This document shows, one piece after another, positions 27,335 to 36,591 of a stretch of DNA of 64,000 bases (position 1 is the stretch's first letter; the number at the start of each line of letters is the position of its first letter). The notes below the pieces were generated by a model that was given only the letters and a program-made list of their open reading frames with translations, was not told the DNA's origin and did no database searches. This stretch comes from Variovorax sp. WS11 (GTDB lineage Bacteria; Pseudomonadota; Gammaproteobacteria; Burkholderiales; Burkholderiaceae_C): contig NZ_JAAGOW010000001.1 of NCBI RefSeq assembly GCF_010499245.1, forward strand, positions 930,001 to 994,000, given 5' to 3'. Position numbers and translations under genes: made by a program.

Positions 27335-28306
27335 TCAGTCCAGCTTGATCTGTGCCGCGTCGACCACCTTGGCCCAGCGCGCGCGTTCCTTGTTGAAGAA
27401 CTGCTCCTGCTCGACCGGCGTCATGGTCACGACCTCGGCGCCCTGCCCGGCCAGGCGCGAACGGATGTCGGCCGAGCGGATGATGGCGACCAGTTCCTTG
27501 TTGAGGCGCTGGATCACCGCCTCGGGCGTGCCGCGCGGCGCCAGCATGCCCTGCCAGGTGCCGGACTCGAAGCCCGTCACGCCCTGCTCGGCGATGGTGG
27601 GCACGTCGCCGATCAACGGCATGCGGGTGGCCTTGGAGACGCCCAGCACCTTGAGCTTGCCGCTCTGCACATGCGGCAGCGTGGCGAGCATGCCGTTCAT
27701 CAGCACCTGGGTCTGGCCGCCCACCGTGTCCTGGATGGCCTGCACGCCGCCCTTGTAGGGCACGTACTGCCAGCGCGCGCCGCTGGCGCGCTCCAGCGCC
27801 ACGCCGGCCAGGTGCGGTGCACTGCCGGTGGCGGTAACGGCGAAGTTCAGGTCGGACTTCTTCGACAGCGCGATCAGTTCCTTCAGGCTGTTCGCCTGCA
27901 CTGACGGGTGCACCACCAGCAGGTGCGGCGAGTAGGCCAGCATGGTCACGCCGCGCAGGTCCTTCGACGGATCGAAGGCGAGCTTGGTATAGACGGACGG
28001 GCTGATCGCCAACGCGCCGACGTCGCACAAGAGCAGCGTGTAGCCGTCGCCCGGCGCCTTGGCCACGAGGTCTGCGCCGAGGTTGCCGTTGGCGCCCGCA
28101 CGGTTCTCCACGATCACCGATTGCTTGAGCGCCTCCGACAGCGGCTGGCTGATGGCGCGCGCAATGATGTCGGATGAGCCGCCCGGCGGGTAGGGCACCA
28201 CGATGCGCAAGGGCTTCGAAGGCCAGGCGTCGGCCGCCGAGGCGTGGCCGGCCAGCAGGCTCGCGCCGACGGCGCCGAGCATGAGATCGCGTCGATTCAG
28301 GGTCAT
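27335..28306 (-). CDS. Bug family (TctC-like) periplasmic binding protein
   Basis: A 323-residue exported binding protein with a Tat-like signal peptide ([24 protein letters not shown]) and the Bug family start [18 protein letters not shown], plus the internal YVPYKGG loop. Bug proteins bind dicarboxylates or related acids; most, like this one, have no TctA/TctB membrane genes nearby. It is the first gene of the minus-strand operon leading to kdgD and the semialdehyde dehydrogenase, so an aldarate or uronate ligand is likely. A candidate operator of the island regulator lies about 70 bp upstream. Confidence 0.9.
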   Translation of the reverse strand: MTLNRRDLMLGAVGASLLAGHASAADAWPSKPLRIVVPYPPGGSSDIIARAISQPLSEALKQSVIVENRAGANGNLGADLVAKAPGDGYTLLLCDVGALAISPSVYTKLAFDPSKDLRGVTMLAYSPHLLVVHPSVQANSLKELIALSKKSDLNFAVTATGSAPHLAGVALERASGARWQYVPYKGGVQAIQDTVGGQTQVLMNGMLATLPHVQSGKLKVLGVSKATRMPLIGDVPTIAEQGVTGFESGTWQGMLAPRGTPEAVIQRLNKELVAIIRSADIRSRLAGQGAEVVTMTPVEQEQFFNKERARWAKVVDAAQIKLD

Positions 28307-28377
28307 GTCGTGGGTCTCCTGGAGGTGAAGGGACGAGTGCGCCGTTCGGCCACTCGAAAGGCAAATTGAGATTCTTA

Positions 28378-28397
28378 GTTATCAGTCATCGTACAAC
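28378..28397 (+). promoter_or_regulatory. Candidate operator 1 of the uronate island regulator
   Basis: The 20-mer starting GTTATCAGTC and ending TCGTACAAC matches the minus strand of 29270-29289 at 16 of 20 positions. It lies 72 bp upstream of the Bug gene that heads the kdgD operon. The shared core resembles GTNNT-N3-ACAAC sites of FadR-type proteins. Confidence 0.55.
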
Positions 28398-28436
28398 TAG
28401 AGCGACGCCCTGTCCAGCATTGCGCACCAAAGCCGG

Positions 28437-29246
28437 TCAGGCCGGCGTGGCGCCGCCGGACGCGGGGGCCTGCGCCTCGCGCTGGGCCGCTTCCTGCGCC
28501 AGGCGCAAGCGCTCGCGGCTGTTGGTCAGGTGGATGCGCATGGCCGCGCGCGCCGATTCCGGATCCTGCCGCGCGATGGCGGCGTAGATCTCCTCGTGCT
28601 CGCGGTTGACGCGACTCAGGTACTCGCCGCGCCGGTCGTGGGTGCGGATCGCGCTGATGCGCGTGCGCGGGATGATGGTGGTGCCCAGGTGGCTCATGAT
28701 GTCCGCGAAGTACGGATTGCCCGTGGCCTGCGCGATCTGCAGATGGAAGCGGAAATCGGGCGCCACCGTGTCCCCCGCCTCTTGCACGTTGCGCTGGAAA
28801 TCGTCGAGCGCCGCGCGCATCGCGAGCAGCTGCTCTTCGTTGCGTCGGGTAGCGGCAAGGCCGGCGGACTCGGTCTCCAGGCTGATGCGCAGCTCGAGGA
28901 CGGCCAGCACGTCGACCGTGGTCGCGATGTCGGAGCCCTCCAGCCGGAACATGCCCGCGGCCCGGGGCTGCAGCACGAAGGTGCCGATGCCGTGGTGCGT
29001 CTCCACCAGCCCGCCGGCCTGCAGCTTCGACAGCGCCTCGCGCACCACGGTGCGGCTGACGCCGTAGGCCTGCATGATCGCCGACTCGGTGGGCAACTTG
29101 TCGCCCGGCCGCAGCTGCTGGCTGCGGATCTTCTCGCCCAGGTCGTCGACCAGGCCGTGCGCCAGGCCGCGGCCGCGACGGCGCGGGCTGCCGCCCAAGG
29201 CGGCCGGCTCGGCGGCTGAGGTTGACCCCGTTGACAGGCTCGACAT
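28437..29246 (-). CDS. FadR-type GntR family regulator of the uronate island
   Basis: A 269-residue regulator with a winged helix (IRSQQLRPGDKLPTESAIMQAYGVSRTVVREALSKLQAGGLVETHHGIGTFV) and an FCD domain. The PTES and SRTVVREAL motifs are those of the FadR/LldR/DgoR group, whose effectors are often sugar acids. It lies between the two arms of the uronate/aldarate gene island and is divergent from uronate dehydrogenase. Two copies of one operator-like sequence flank it, and a 16-bp palindrome lies directly upstream of its start codon. It probably represses both arms until a uronate or aldarate is bound. Confidence 0.9.
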   Translation of the reverse strand: MSSLSTGSTSAAEPAALGGSPRRRGRGLAHGLVDDLGEKIRSQQLRPGDKLPTESAIMQAYGVSRTVVREALSKLQAGGLVETHHGIGTFVLQPRAAGMFRLEGSDIATTVDVLAVLELRISLETESAGLAATRRNEEQLLAMRAALDDFQRNVQEAGDTVAPDFRFHLQIAQATGNPYFADIMSHLGTTIIPRTRISAIRTHDRRGEYLSRVNREHEEIYAAIARQDPESARAAMRIHLTNSRERLRLAQEAAQREAQAPASGGATPA

Positions 29247-29248
29247 GC

Positions 29249-29264
29249 GGTGATGATAATCACC
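29249..29264. promoter_or_regulatory. Perfect 16-bp palindrome at the regulator's translation start
   Basis: GGTGAT (29249-29254), GATA, ATCACC (29259-29264): arms are exact reverse complements. It lies three bases before the start codon of the GntR gene, where an SD would be expected, and none is visible. It may be an autoregulatory site acting on the leader. Function is inferred. Confidence 0.45.
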
Positions 29265-29269
29265 CGGGT

Positions 29270-29289
29270 GTTGTATGACAACCGATAAC
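29270..29289 (-). promoter_or_regulatory. Candidate operator 2 of the uronate island regulator
   Basis: On the minus strand the 20-mer starts GTTATCGGTT and ends GTCATACAAC. Its last 13 bases, GTTGTCATACAAC, are a palindrome (GTTGT-N3-ACAAC). It matches 28378-28397 at 16 of 20 positions and lies between the regulator and the uronate dehydrogenase start. Confidence 0.6.
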
Positions 29290-29315
29290 TTACGACTTCA
29301 AAGAGACAAGAGACG

Positions 29316-30140
29316 ATGAGCGCCCCCTCCTCCACCCCGCCCCGCCTGAATCGCCTGCTGCTGACCGGGGCCGCCGGCGGCCTGGGCAAGGTGCTGCGCG
29401 AGCGGCTTCGCCCCTTTGCCGAGACGCTGCGCGTGTCCGACATTGCCGCGCTTGCGCCCGCCACGGGCCCGCACGAGGAGGTGATGCCCTGCGACCTGGC
29501 CGACAAGGCCGCGGTCGATGCGCTGGTCGCCGGCTGCGACGCGATCGTGCACCTGGGCGGCGTCTCGGTGGAGCGCCCGTTCGAAGAGATCCTCGAAGCC
29601 AACATCAAGGGCATCTTCCATCTCTACGAAGCTGCGCGGCGCCACGGCGTGAAGCGCGTGGTCTTCGCGAGCTCCAACCATGTGATCGGCTTCTACAAGC
29701 AGAGCGAGACGATCGACGCCCACGCCGCGCGCCGGCCCGACGGCTACTACGGTTTGTCGAAATCCTTCGGCGAGGACGTGGCCCAGTTCTATTTCGACCG
29801 ATGGGGCATCGAGACGGTGAGCATCCGTATCGGCTCCTCCTTCCCCGAGCCGGCCAACCGCCGGATGATGAGCACCTGGCTGAGCTACCGCGACCTCACC
29901 TCGCTGATCGAGAAGTCGCTTTTCACGCCCGAGGTCAAGCACACGGTGGTCTACGGCATGTCGGCCAATCGTGATGTCTGGTGGGACAACCGCGCGGCCG
30001 CGCACCTGGGCTACCAGCCGCAGGACAGCTCGGAAGTCTTCCGCGCCAAGGTCGAGGCGCAGCCGCCCGTGGCCGCCGACGACCCGAATGCGATCTACCA
30101 GGGCGGCGCCTTCACCGCCCAAGGCCCCTTCGGCGACTGA
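29316..30140 (+). CDS. udh: Uronate dehydrogenase
   Basis: NAD-dependent dehydrogenase (EC 1.1.1.203) that oxidises D-galacturonate or D-glucuronate at C1 to the aldaro-1,5-lactone. The 274-residue extended-SDR protein has the dinucleotide loop LLLTGAAGGLGK, the Tyr-Lys pair in YYGLSKSFGED and a conserved ASSNHVIGFY segment typical of Udh. AAGAGAC lies before the start. The gene heads the plus-strand arm (TRAP transporter, GarD, SDR, lactonase). Its lactone product needs a lactonase or spontaneous hydrolysis; the SMP-30-type lactonase gene expected next is only a remnant. Confidence 0.93.
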   Translation: MSAPSSTPPRLNRLLLTGAAGGLGKVLRERLRPFAETLRVSDIAALAPATGPHEEVMPCDLADKAAVDALVAGCDAIVHLGGVSVERPFEEILEANIKGIFHLYEAARRHGVKRVVFASSNHVIGFYKQSETIDAHAARRPDGYYGLSKSFGEDVAQFYFDRWGIETVSIRIGSSFPEPANRRMMSTWLSYRDLTSLIEKSLFTPEVKHTVVYGMSANRDVWWDNRAAAHLGYQPQDSSEVFRAKVEAQPPVAADDPNAIYQGGAFTAQGPFGD

Positions 30141-30149
30141 GGGGACGTC

Positions 30150-30209
30150 ATGTCCACGCAGGCCGAGCTCGTGGTCGATGCCCGATGCGGCACCGGCGAA
30201 CGCCCCGTC
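30150..30209 (+). pseudogene. Remnant of an SMP-30/gluconolactonase gene (N-terminal codons only)
   Basis: With an SD (GAGGGG) and ATG at 30150, the first 20 codons read [20 protein letters not shown], which resembles the N-terminus of SMP-30/regucalcin lactonases ([16 protein letters not shown] type, including the metal-ligand Glu). The similarity stops there, where a Trp is expected, and the frame then runs open for 17 more codons into the TRAP binding-protein gene. This is best explained by a deletion of the lactonase gene. Recognition of the family is from memory of its N-terminal pattern. Confidence 0.6.
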
Positions 30210-30260
30210 GGCGGCCGAGAAGTTTCATTTCGACAAACCACCACCAACAGAGGAAGACAA

Positions 30261-31229
30261 ATGAAGTTCAACCGCACCCTGATCGCCCTGGCGGCCGGCG
30301 CCCTGGGCCTGGCCGCGCAGGCCGTCGAGTTCCGTTCGGCCGACGTGCACAACAGCGACGACTACCCCACCGTGGCCGCGGTCAAGCACATGAGCGAGCT
30401 GCTCGACAAGCGCAGCAACGGCAAGTACAAGATCAAGGTCTTCAACAAGGGCGCTTTGGGCACCGAGAAGGAGACCATCGACCAGGTGAAGATCGGCGCG
30501 CTGGAGATGACCCGCGTCAACATCAGCCCGCTGAACTCGCTGTGCGCCAAGACGCTGGTGCCCACCATGCCCTTCCTGTTCGACTCGATCGCGCACATGC
30601 GCAAGTCGCTCGACGGCCCGGCCGGCGAGGAGATCCTGAAGAGCTGCGAGCCCGAGGGCCTGGTCGGCCTGGCCTTCTACGACAGCGGCGCGCGCTCGAT
30701 CTATGCCAAGAAGCCGGTGAAGACCCTGGCCGACGCCAAGGGCATGAAGATCCGCGTGCAGCAGTCGGACCTGTGGGTGTCGCTGATCAACGCCATGGGC
30801 GCCAACGCCACGCCGGTGCCGATCGGCGAGGTCTACACCGGCCTGAAGACCGGGCTGATCGACGCCGCGGAGAACAACATCCCCTCCTATGACGGCTTCA
30901 AGCACTACGAAGCGGTGAAGTTCTACTCGCGTACCGAGCATTCGATGGCGCCCGAGATGCTGGTGATGTCCAAGGCCGTCTACGACAAGATGTCCAAGGC
31001 CGACCAGGACATGTTCCGCGCCGCGGCCAAGGAGTCGGTCACCTTCCAGCGCAAGAAGTGGGACGAGCAGGAAGCCAAGTCGCTCGAGGTCGTCACCAAG
31101 GGCGGCGCCACCATCGTGAGCGACGTCGACAAGGCCTCGTTCCGTGCCGCGATGGCGCCGGTGTACGCCAAGTTCATCTCCACGCCGGACCTGCAGCGGC
31201 TGGTCAAGGCGATCCAGGACAACAAGTGA
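30261..31229 (+). CDS. TRAP transporter substrate-binding protein (DctP family)
   Basis: A 322-residue periplasmic binding protein with a signal peptide ([21 protein letters not shown]) and the DctP fold; the carboxylate-binding Arg is in [13 protein letters not shown]. It delivers an acid sugar, probably galacturonate or glucuronate by context, to the Na+-driven DctQ/DctM carrier encoded next. AGGAAG precedes the ATG at 30261. The same frame is open 37 codons further up to the lactonase remnant's ATG at 30150, so a longer product with a blocked signal peptide could also be made. Confidence 0.92.
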   Translation: MKFNRTLIALAAGALGLAAQAVEFRSADVHNSDDYPTVAAVKHMSELLDKRSNGKYKIKVFNKGALGTEKETIDQVKIGALEMTRVNISPLNSLCAKTLVPTMPFLFDSIAHMRKSLDGPAGEEILKSCEPEGLVGLAFYDSGARSIYAKKPVKTLADAKGMKIRVQQSDLWVSLINAMGANATPVPIGEVYTGLKTGLIDAAENNIPSYDGFKHYEAVKFYSRTEHSMAPEMLVMSKAVYDKMSKADQDMFRAAAKESVTFQRKKWDEQEAKSLEVVTKGGATIVSDVDKASFRAAMAPVYAKFISTPDLQRLVKAIQDNK

Positions 31230-31765
31230 GCGCTGGGGTCATCGAAGCGGAGGCGGCGCGTCCGCCCTCCCGCCACCTGTACTCGCGGGTGTGCGCGCTG
31301 CTGTCGAAGGTCAGCCTGATGCTGGCCGTGGTGCTGCTGATCGCGATCATCGTGTGCGTGCAGTACCAGGTGGTCGGGCGCTACCTGCTCAACGACACGC
31401 CGGTCTGGGCCGAGGGGCTGGCGCTGCAGCTGGTGCTGTACGTCACCGCGCTGGGCGTGGCGGTGGGCGTGCGCGATGCGGGCCACATCGGGCTGGATTC
31501 GCTGGTCGCCCTGCTGCCGGAGTCGCTGCGCCTCAAGGTCGAGATCCTGATCCACGCGCTGGTGGCGCTGTTCGGCGGCATCATGGTGTCCAGCGGCTGG
31601 CTGTGGACCCGGCTCAAGTGGAGCGACATGAAGCCCATGCTGGGCATTCCGGTGGGCGTGGACTACCTCGCGCTCGTGATCGCGGGCCTATTGATCCTGC
31701 TGTTTTCGATCGAACACATCGTGGCACTGCTGCGCAACGAGGAAGTGGTGCCTGCATGGAACTGA
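31226..31765 (+). CDS. TRAP transporter small permease (DctQ family)
   Basis: A 179-residue inner-membrane protein with four hydrophobic segments and the family features [25 protein letters not shown] and WSDMKP near the C-terminus. The GTG start at 31226 overlaps the binding-protein stop as GTGA. Its end overlaps the start of the large permease by 10 bp. It is the small membrane subunit of the TRAP carrier. Confidence 0.9.
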   Translation: MSAGVIEAEAARPPSRHLYSRVCALLSKVSLMLAVVLLIAIIVCVQYQVVGRYLLNDTPVWAEGLALQLVLYVTALGVAVGVRDAGHIGLDSLVALLPESLRLKVEILIHALVALFGGIMVSSGWLWTRLKWSDMKPMLGIPVGVDYLALVIAGLLILLFSIEHIVALLRNEEVVPAWN

Positions 31766-33054
31766 CAGTTCTGACGCTGAGTTTTCTCGCATTGCTGGTC
31801 ATCGGCGTGCCGGTCGCGTTCTCGATCGGCCTCGCCTCGGTCGCCACCGTGATGTATGCCGGCCTGCCGGTCGCGGTGGTGTTCCAGAAGATGGTCGGCG
31901 GCATGCAGATCTTCTCCTTCCTGGCCATCCCCTTCTTCGTCTTTGCCGGCGAGCTGATGCTCTACGGCGGCATCGCCCAGCGCATCGTGCGCTTCGCCAA
32001 CAGCCTGATCGGCCATGTGCGCGGTGGCCTCGGTATGAGCAACGTGGTCGGCTGCACGCTGTTCGGCGGCGTGGCGGGCTCGCCGGTGGCCGACGTGTCG
32101 GCCATGGGCTCGGTGATGATCCCGCTGATGAAGCGCGAGGGCTACGACGCGGACTACGCAGTCAACGTCACCACCCACGCGGCGCTGGTCGGTGCGCTGA
32201 TGCCGACTTCGCACAACCTCATCATCTTCACGCTGGCCACCACCGGCATCGCCTCGGTCAGCGTGCTGAGCCTGATCCTGGCGGGCCTGGTGCCGGCGCT
32301 GATCCTGACGCTGTGCAACCTGGCGGCGGCCTACTACGTGGCGATCAAGCGCGGCTACCCGATCCGCGGCGCCTTCCCCGGCTGGGGCGAGGTGCTGGCG
32401 GCCTTCATCGGCGCGCTGCCGGGGCTGCTGATCGTGGCGATCATCCTGGTGGGCATCCTGTCGGGGGTGTTCACCGCCACCGAGTCGGCGGCCACCGCCG
32501 TGCTGTGGGCGCTGGGCGTCACCGTGCTGGTGTACCGATCGCTGAGCTGGAAGGACTTTTTGAAAGCCTGCGCCAAGGCCTGCAAGACCACGGGCGTGGT
32601 GCTGCTGCTGATCGGCATCTCCTCGGCCTTCGGCTACTTCATGGCGCTGTACGAGGTACCGCAGAAGACCGGCGAGCTGATGACCTCGTTCTCGAGCAGC
32701 CCCTGGGTCATCTTCCTGATGATCAACGTGCTGCTGTTCGTGCTGGGCACCTTCCTGGACATGGCCGCCACGATCCTGATCTGCACGCCGATCTTCCTGC
32801 CGATCGCGATGCAGTTCGGCATGAGCCCAGTGCAGTTCGGCATCGTGATGCTGATCAATTGCGCGCTGGGCCTGAACACGCCGCCGGTGGGCACCACGCA
32901 GTTCATCGGCTGCGCGATCGGGGGGGTCTCGGTCGGGCAGGTGATGCGGTCGATCTGGCCCTTCTACGGGGCGCTGCTGGTGTGCCTGATGCTCGTGACC
33001 TACGTGCCGGCCTTCTCGCTGTGGCTGCCCGAACTCTTCTCCGCACCCAAATGA
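31756..33054 (+). CDS. TRAP transporter large permease (DctM family)
   Basis: A 432-residue inner-membrane protein with about 12 hydrophobic segments. Family motifs are [16 protein letters not shown] in the N-terminal half, [27 protein letters not shown] (the first hairpin loop) and [12 protein letters not shown] in the second. It forms the ion-coupled channel for the acid delivered by the binding protein. Its stop overlaps the garD start as ATGA, so carrier and dehydratase are translationally coupled, which supports a uronate or aldarate substrate. Confidence 0.93.
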   Translation: MELTVLTLSFLALLVIGVPVAFSIGLASVATVMYAGLPVAVVFQKMVGGMQIFSFLAIPFFVFAGELMLYGGIAQRIVRFANSLIGHVRGGLGMSNVVGCTLFGGVAGSPVADVSAMGSVMIPLMKREGYDADYAVNVTTHAALVGALMPTSHNLIIFTLATTGIASVSVLSLILAGLVPALILTLCNLAAAYYVAIKRGYPIRGAFPGWGEVLAAFIGALPGLLIVAIILVGILSGVFTATESAATAVLWALGVTVLVYRSLSWKDFLKACAKACKTTGVVLLLIGISSAFGYFMALYEVPQKTGELMTSFSSSPWVIFLMINVLLFVLGTFLDMAATILICTPIFLPIAMQFGMSPVQFGIVMLINCALGLNTPPVGTTQFIGCAIGGVSVGQVMRSIWPFYGALLVCLMLVTYVPAFSLWLPELFSAPK

Positions 33055-34625
33055 GCGAACCCCTCTTCATCACCATGCACGAGCGCGACAACGTCGCGAT
33101 CGTGGCCAACGAGGGCGGCCAGCCCGCGGGCACCGTCTTCCCCTCCGGCCTGACCCTGGTCGAGAAAGTGCCGCAGGCGCACAAGGTCGCGCTGGTGGAC
33201 ATCCCGCAGGGCGGCGAGGTGCTGCGCTACGGCGTGGTCATCGGCCGGGCCTCGAAGCGCATCGCGGCCGGCAGCTGGGTGCACGAGCGGCTGCTGGAGA
33301 TGCCCGCCGCGCGCTCGCTCGACGGACTGCCGATCGCCACCGCGAAGCCCGCGGCGCCGCAGCCGCTCGAGGGCTTTACCTTCGAGGGCTACCGCAACGC
33401 CGACGGCTCGGTGGGCACGCGCAACATCCTGGCCATTACCCAGACCGTGCAGTGCGTGGCCGGCGTGACCGATTTCGCCGTTCAGCGCATCAAGGCCGAG
33501 TTGCTGCCCAAATACCCGAACGTGGACGACGTGGTGGCGCTGGAGCACGGCTACGGCTGCGGCGTCGCGATCGACGCGCCCGATGCGGTCATCCCCATCC
33601 GCACCCTGCGCAACATCAGCCTCAACCCCAACTTCGGCGGCGAAGTGATGGTGGTCAGTCTGGGCTGCGAGAAGCTGCAGCCCGAGCGGCTGATGCCGCC
33701 CGGCACCATCCCGCTGGTCGACGAACGCAACGTGGCCGACGTCGGCGACAGCGCCGAGGCCAAGCTCGACGTGGTCTGCCTGCAGGACGAGGCGCACGTG
33801 GGCTTCATGTCGATGGTCGATTCGATCCTGCGCCAGGCCGAGGAGCACCTGGAGCGCCTGAACGCCCGCCAGCGCGAGACGGTCCCCGCCAGCGAGCTGG
33901 TCGTCGGCGTGCAGTGCGGCGGCAGCGACGCCTTTTCCGGAGTCACCGCCAACCCGGCCGTGGGCTTCTGCACCGACCTGCTGGTGCGCGCCGGTGCCAC
34001 CGTCATGTTCTCCGAGGTGACCGAGGTGCGCGACGGCATCGACCAGCTCACCGCCCGCGCCGCCACGCCCGAGGTGGCCGAGGCCATGATCCGCGAGATG
34101 GCCTGGTACGACGCCTACCTGGACAAGGGCCGGGTCGACCGCAGCGCCAACACCACGCCGGGCAACAAGAAGGGCGGGCTGTCCAACATCGTCGAGAAGG
34201 CGATGGGCTCGATCGTGAAGTCGGGCTCCGCGCCGATCTCCGGCGTGGTCCCGCCCGGCGAGAAGGCGCGGCAGCGGGGCCTGCTCTACGCGGCGACGCC
34301 GGCGTCCGACTTCATCTGCGGCACGCTGCAGCTGGCTGCCGGCATGAACCTGCATGTCTTCACCACCGGCCGCGGCACGCCCTACGGCCTGGCCGAGGTG
34401 CCGGTGATCAAGGTGGCCACGCGCAGCGAGCTGGCGCGCCGCTGGCACGACCTGATGGACATCAACGCCGGGCGCATCGCCGACGGCGAGGCCAGCATCG
34501 AGGACATCGGCTGGGAGATGTTCCGGCTGATGCTCGACGTGGCCAGCGGCCGCAAGAAGACCTGGGCCGAGCACTGGAAGCTGCACAACGCGCTGGTGCT
34601 GTTCAACCCCGCACCCGTCACCTGA
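33051..34625 (+). CDS. garD: Galactarate dehydratase
   Basis: Iron-dependent UxaA/GarD-family dehydratase of 524 residues, about the length of E. coli GarD. It removes water from meso-galactarate to give 5-keto-4-deoxyglucarate. The small N-terminal SAF-like domain (to about residue 100) is followed by the catalytic part with [51 protein letters not shown] and GRGTPYG. The gene overlaps the TRAP permease by 4 bp. Its product goes to KdgD on the other strand. No glucarate dehydratase gene is seen here, so glucuronate would need one elsewhere. Confidence 0.93.
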   Translation: MSEPLFITMHERDNVAIVANEGGQPAGTVFPSGLTLVEKVPQAHKVALVDIPQGGEVLRYGVVIGRASKRIAAGSWVHERLLEMPAARSLDGLPIATAKPAAPQPLEGFTFEGYRNADGSVGTRNILAITQTVQCVAGVTDFAVQRIKAELLPKYPNVDDVVALEHGYGCGVAIDAPDAVIPIRTLRNISLNPNFGGEVMVVSLGCEKLQPERLMPPGTIPLVDERNVADVGDSAEAKLDVVCLQDEAHVGFMSMVDSILRQAEEHLERLNARQRETVPASELVVGVQCGGSDAFSGVTANPAVGFCTDLLVRAGATVMFSEVTEVRDGIDQLTARAATPEVAEAMIREMAWYDAYLDKGRVDRSANTTPGNKKGGLSNIVEKAMGSIVKSGSAPISGVVPPGEKARQRGLLYAATPASDFICGTLQLAAGMNLHVFTTGRGTPYGLAEVPVIKVATRSELARRWHDLMDINAGRIADGEASIEDIGWEMFRLMLDVASGRKKTWAEHWKLHNALVLFNPAPVT

Positions 34626-34637
34626 ACAGGAGATCGC

Positions 34638-35402
34638 ATGGAAGACCTCAAAGGCAAGACCGCCCTCGTCACCGGTGCCAGCACCGGCATCGGTGCCGCC
34701 GTCGCACGGGCCTACGCAGCACGCGGCGTGCGCGTGGCCGTTCACTACAACCGCTCGGCGGGCCCGGCGAACGAGGTGGTCGCAGCCATCACCGCCGCCG
34801 GCGGCGAGGCCTTTGCGCTGCAGGGCGATGTGCGCGACGCCGAAGCCATCCGGCGCGTGGTGCGCGAGACCGTCGCACGCTGGGGCGCCATCGACATCCT
34901 CGTCAACAACGCAGGCAGCCTGGTCAAGCGCGTGCCGATCGCCGAGTTCGACGATGCGCTGTTCGACGATGTGCTGCACATCAATGCGCGCTCGGTGCTC
35001 GCCTTCTGCCGCGAAGTCGTTCCGCTCATGCGCGCGCAGGGGCGCGGCGGCAGCATCATCAACGTCTCGTCGGTCGCGGCGCGCCACGGCGGCGGCCCCG
35101 GTGCCTATCTCTATGCCGGCGCGAAAGGCTTCGTCAGCACCGCGACGCGCGGCCTCGCCAAGGAGCTCGCGGCTGACCGCATCCGCGTCAACGCAGTGGC
35201 GCCGGGCGTGATCCAGACGCCCTTCCACGACCAGTTCTCGACGCCGCAGATGCTCGAATCCTTCAAGGCCACGATCCCGATGGCTCGCATCGGCGAGCCC
35301 GACGACTGCGTGGGCGCCTTCCTCTATCTCGCCTCGGAGCAGCTCTCCGGCTACGTGACGGGCCAGATCCTCGAGGTGAACGGCGGCCAGTACATGCCTT
35401 GA
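34638..35402 (+). CDS. Short-chain dehydrogenase/reductase
   Basis: A 254-residue classical SDR with the cofactor loop TGASTGIGAAVA, the NNAG motif, catalytic Ser in INVSSVAA and Tyr-Lys in YLYAGAKG, and the C-terminal GQILEVNGGQYMP. AGGAG lies before the ATG. It lies 12 bp after garD in the uronate operon. It could act on a sugar acid or aldehyde of the pathway, but the substrate cannot be told from the sequence. Confidence 0.85.
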   Translation: MEDLKGKTALVTGASTGIGAAVARAYAARGVRVAVHYNRSAGPANEVVAAITAAGGEAFALQGDVRDAEAIRRVVRETVARWGAIDILVNNAGSLVKRVPIAEFDDALFDDVLHINARSVLAFCREVVPLMRAQGRGGSIINVSSVAARHGGGPGAYLYAGAKGFVSTATRGLAKELAADRIRVNAVAPGVIQTPFHDQFSTPQMLESFKATIPMARIGEPDDCVGAFLYLASEQLSGYVTGQILEVNGGQYMP

Positions 35403-35429
35403 AGCCATGGACCCCAAGAAAGAAAAGAA

Positions 35430-36530
35430 ATGCATCCGACCTCCGCTTTCCGCGCGCTGCGCCGCCTCGCGCTCTTCATCGTCCCGGGCTTCGCCATGAT
35501 CGGCAGCAGCGCTTCGGCCGCCACCTGGGTGTACGTGTCCAACGCGGACAGCCAGGAGATCTCCGTGCTCGAGCTCGACCGCAGCCAGGGCACGCTGAAG
35601 CCCGTGGAATCGGTGAACGTCGGAGGCCAGGTGATGCCGATGGCGGTGAGCCCCGACAAGCGATTCCTGTATGCCGCGCTTCGCTCGCAGCCCTTCCGCG
35701 TCGCGAGCTTCGCGATCGACGGCGCGAGCGGCAGGCTGAAGAAGCTGGGCGAGGCGCCGCTGGCCGACAGCATGGCCAACATCGACACCGATGCCACCGG
35801 CCGCTGGCTGTTCGCGGCCTCCTACCCGGGGCACAAGATCACGGTCAACAGCATCGACCCGAAGACGGGCAGCGTCGGCCCGATCCAGCAATTGCTCCCC
35901 ACCGCACCCAACGCGCACGCGATCCACGCCGATGCCGCCAATCGCTTCGTGCTGGCGACCAGCCTGGGCGGCGACAACGTCTCGAGCTGGCGCTTCGATG
36001 CCCAGACCGGGCTCTTGTCGCCCAACGACCCGGCGCTGACGACCGGCGCCGCAAAGTCGGGACCGCGCCACTTCATCTGGGACAAGGCGCAGCGCAACGT
36101 GTACCTGCTGGACGAGCTCGACGCGGCCCTGCATGTGTATGCCTGGGACGCTGCCCGCGGCACGCTGCAGCTTCAGCAGAGCACCACCGTCCTGCCCGCG
36201 GGCTTTGCCGGCAAGGCCTGGGCCGCCGATCTTCATCTCACGCCCGACGGACGCTATCTCTATGCCTCGGAGCGCACGTCCAGCACCCTGTCGGGCTTCA
36301 AGGTGGACGCCGCGAACGGCCGGCTGCAGCCGCTGGGCCAGACGCCGACCGAGAAAACGCCGCGCGGCTTCGCCATCGATCCGAGCGGCGGCTTCCTGGT
36401 TGCCGTCGGCCAGGAGTCTCACAGCGCCTCGGTGCATCCGATCGACGCCGCGACCGGCGCGCTGGGCACGCCCCAGCGGCTGCCGCTGGGCAAGAACCCG
36501 AACTGGGTCGAGATCGTCGAGATGCCGTGA
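35430..36530 (+). CDS. Exported beta-propeller lactonase family protein
   Basis: A 366-residue protein of the seven-bladed lactonase family (6-phosphogluconolactonase/carboxymuconate cyclase type), with repeating blade motifs such as VYVSNADSQEISVLELD, AVSPDKRFLYAALR and HLTPDGRYLYASER. It has a signal peptide ending near SSASAAT, so it is exported, unlike most cytosolic sugar lactonases. It lies in the uronate operon where a lactonase is needed to open the Udh product, but its location outside the cytoplasm makes a role on external lactones more likely. I recall lactonases of this fold being reported in uronate pathways; not verified. Confidence 0.82.
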   Translation: MHPTSAFRALRRLALFIVPGFAMIGSSASAATWVYVSNADSQEISVLELDRSQGTLKPVESVNVGGQVMPMAVSPDKRFLYAALRSQPFRVASFAIDGASGRLKKLGEAPLADSMANIDTDATGRWLFAASYPGHKITVNSIDPKTGSVGPIQQLLPTAPNAHAIHADAANRFVLATSLGGDNVSSWRFDAQTGLLSPNDPALTTGAAKSGPRHFIWDKAQRNVYLLDELDAALHVYAWDAARGTLQLQQSTTVLPAGFAGKAWAADLHLTPDGRYLYASERTSSTLSGFKVDAANGRLQPLGQTPTEKTPRGFAIDPSGGFLVAVGQESHSASVHPIDAATGALGTPQRLPLGKNPNWVEIVEMP

Positions 36531-36591
36531 GCGCGCAGGCGCCCCGAATGCTGCCTCTTATTAATTAGCTGAACCTCAAGGAGACACCCTC

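Noticed and set aside
33000..36437. A 1145-codon minus-strand frame opposite garD, SDR and lactonase genes
   Set aside because: Composition (His/Asp/Arg-rich) is typical of GC-rich antisense shadow; three clear genes lie on the plus strand.
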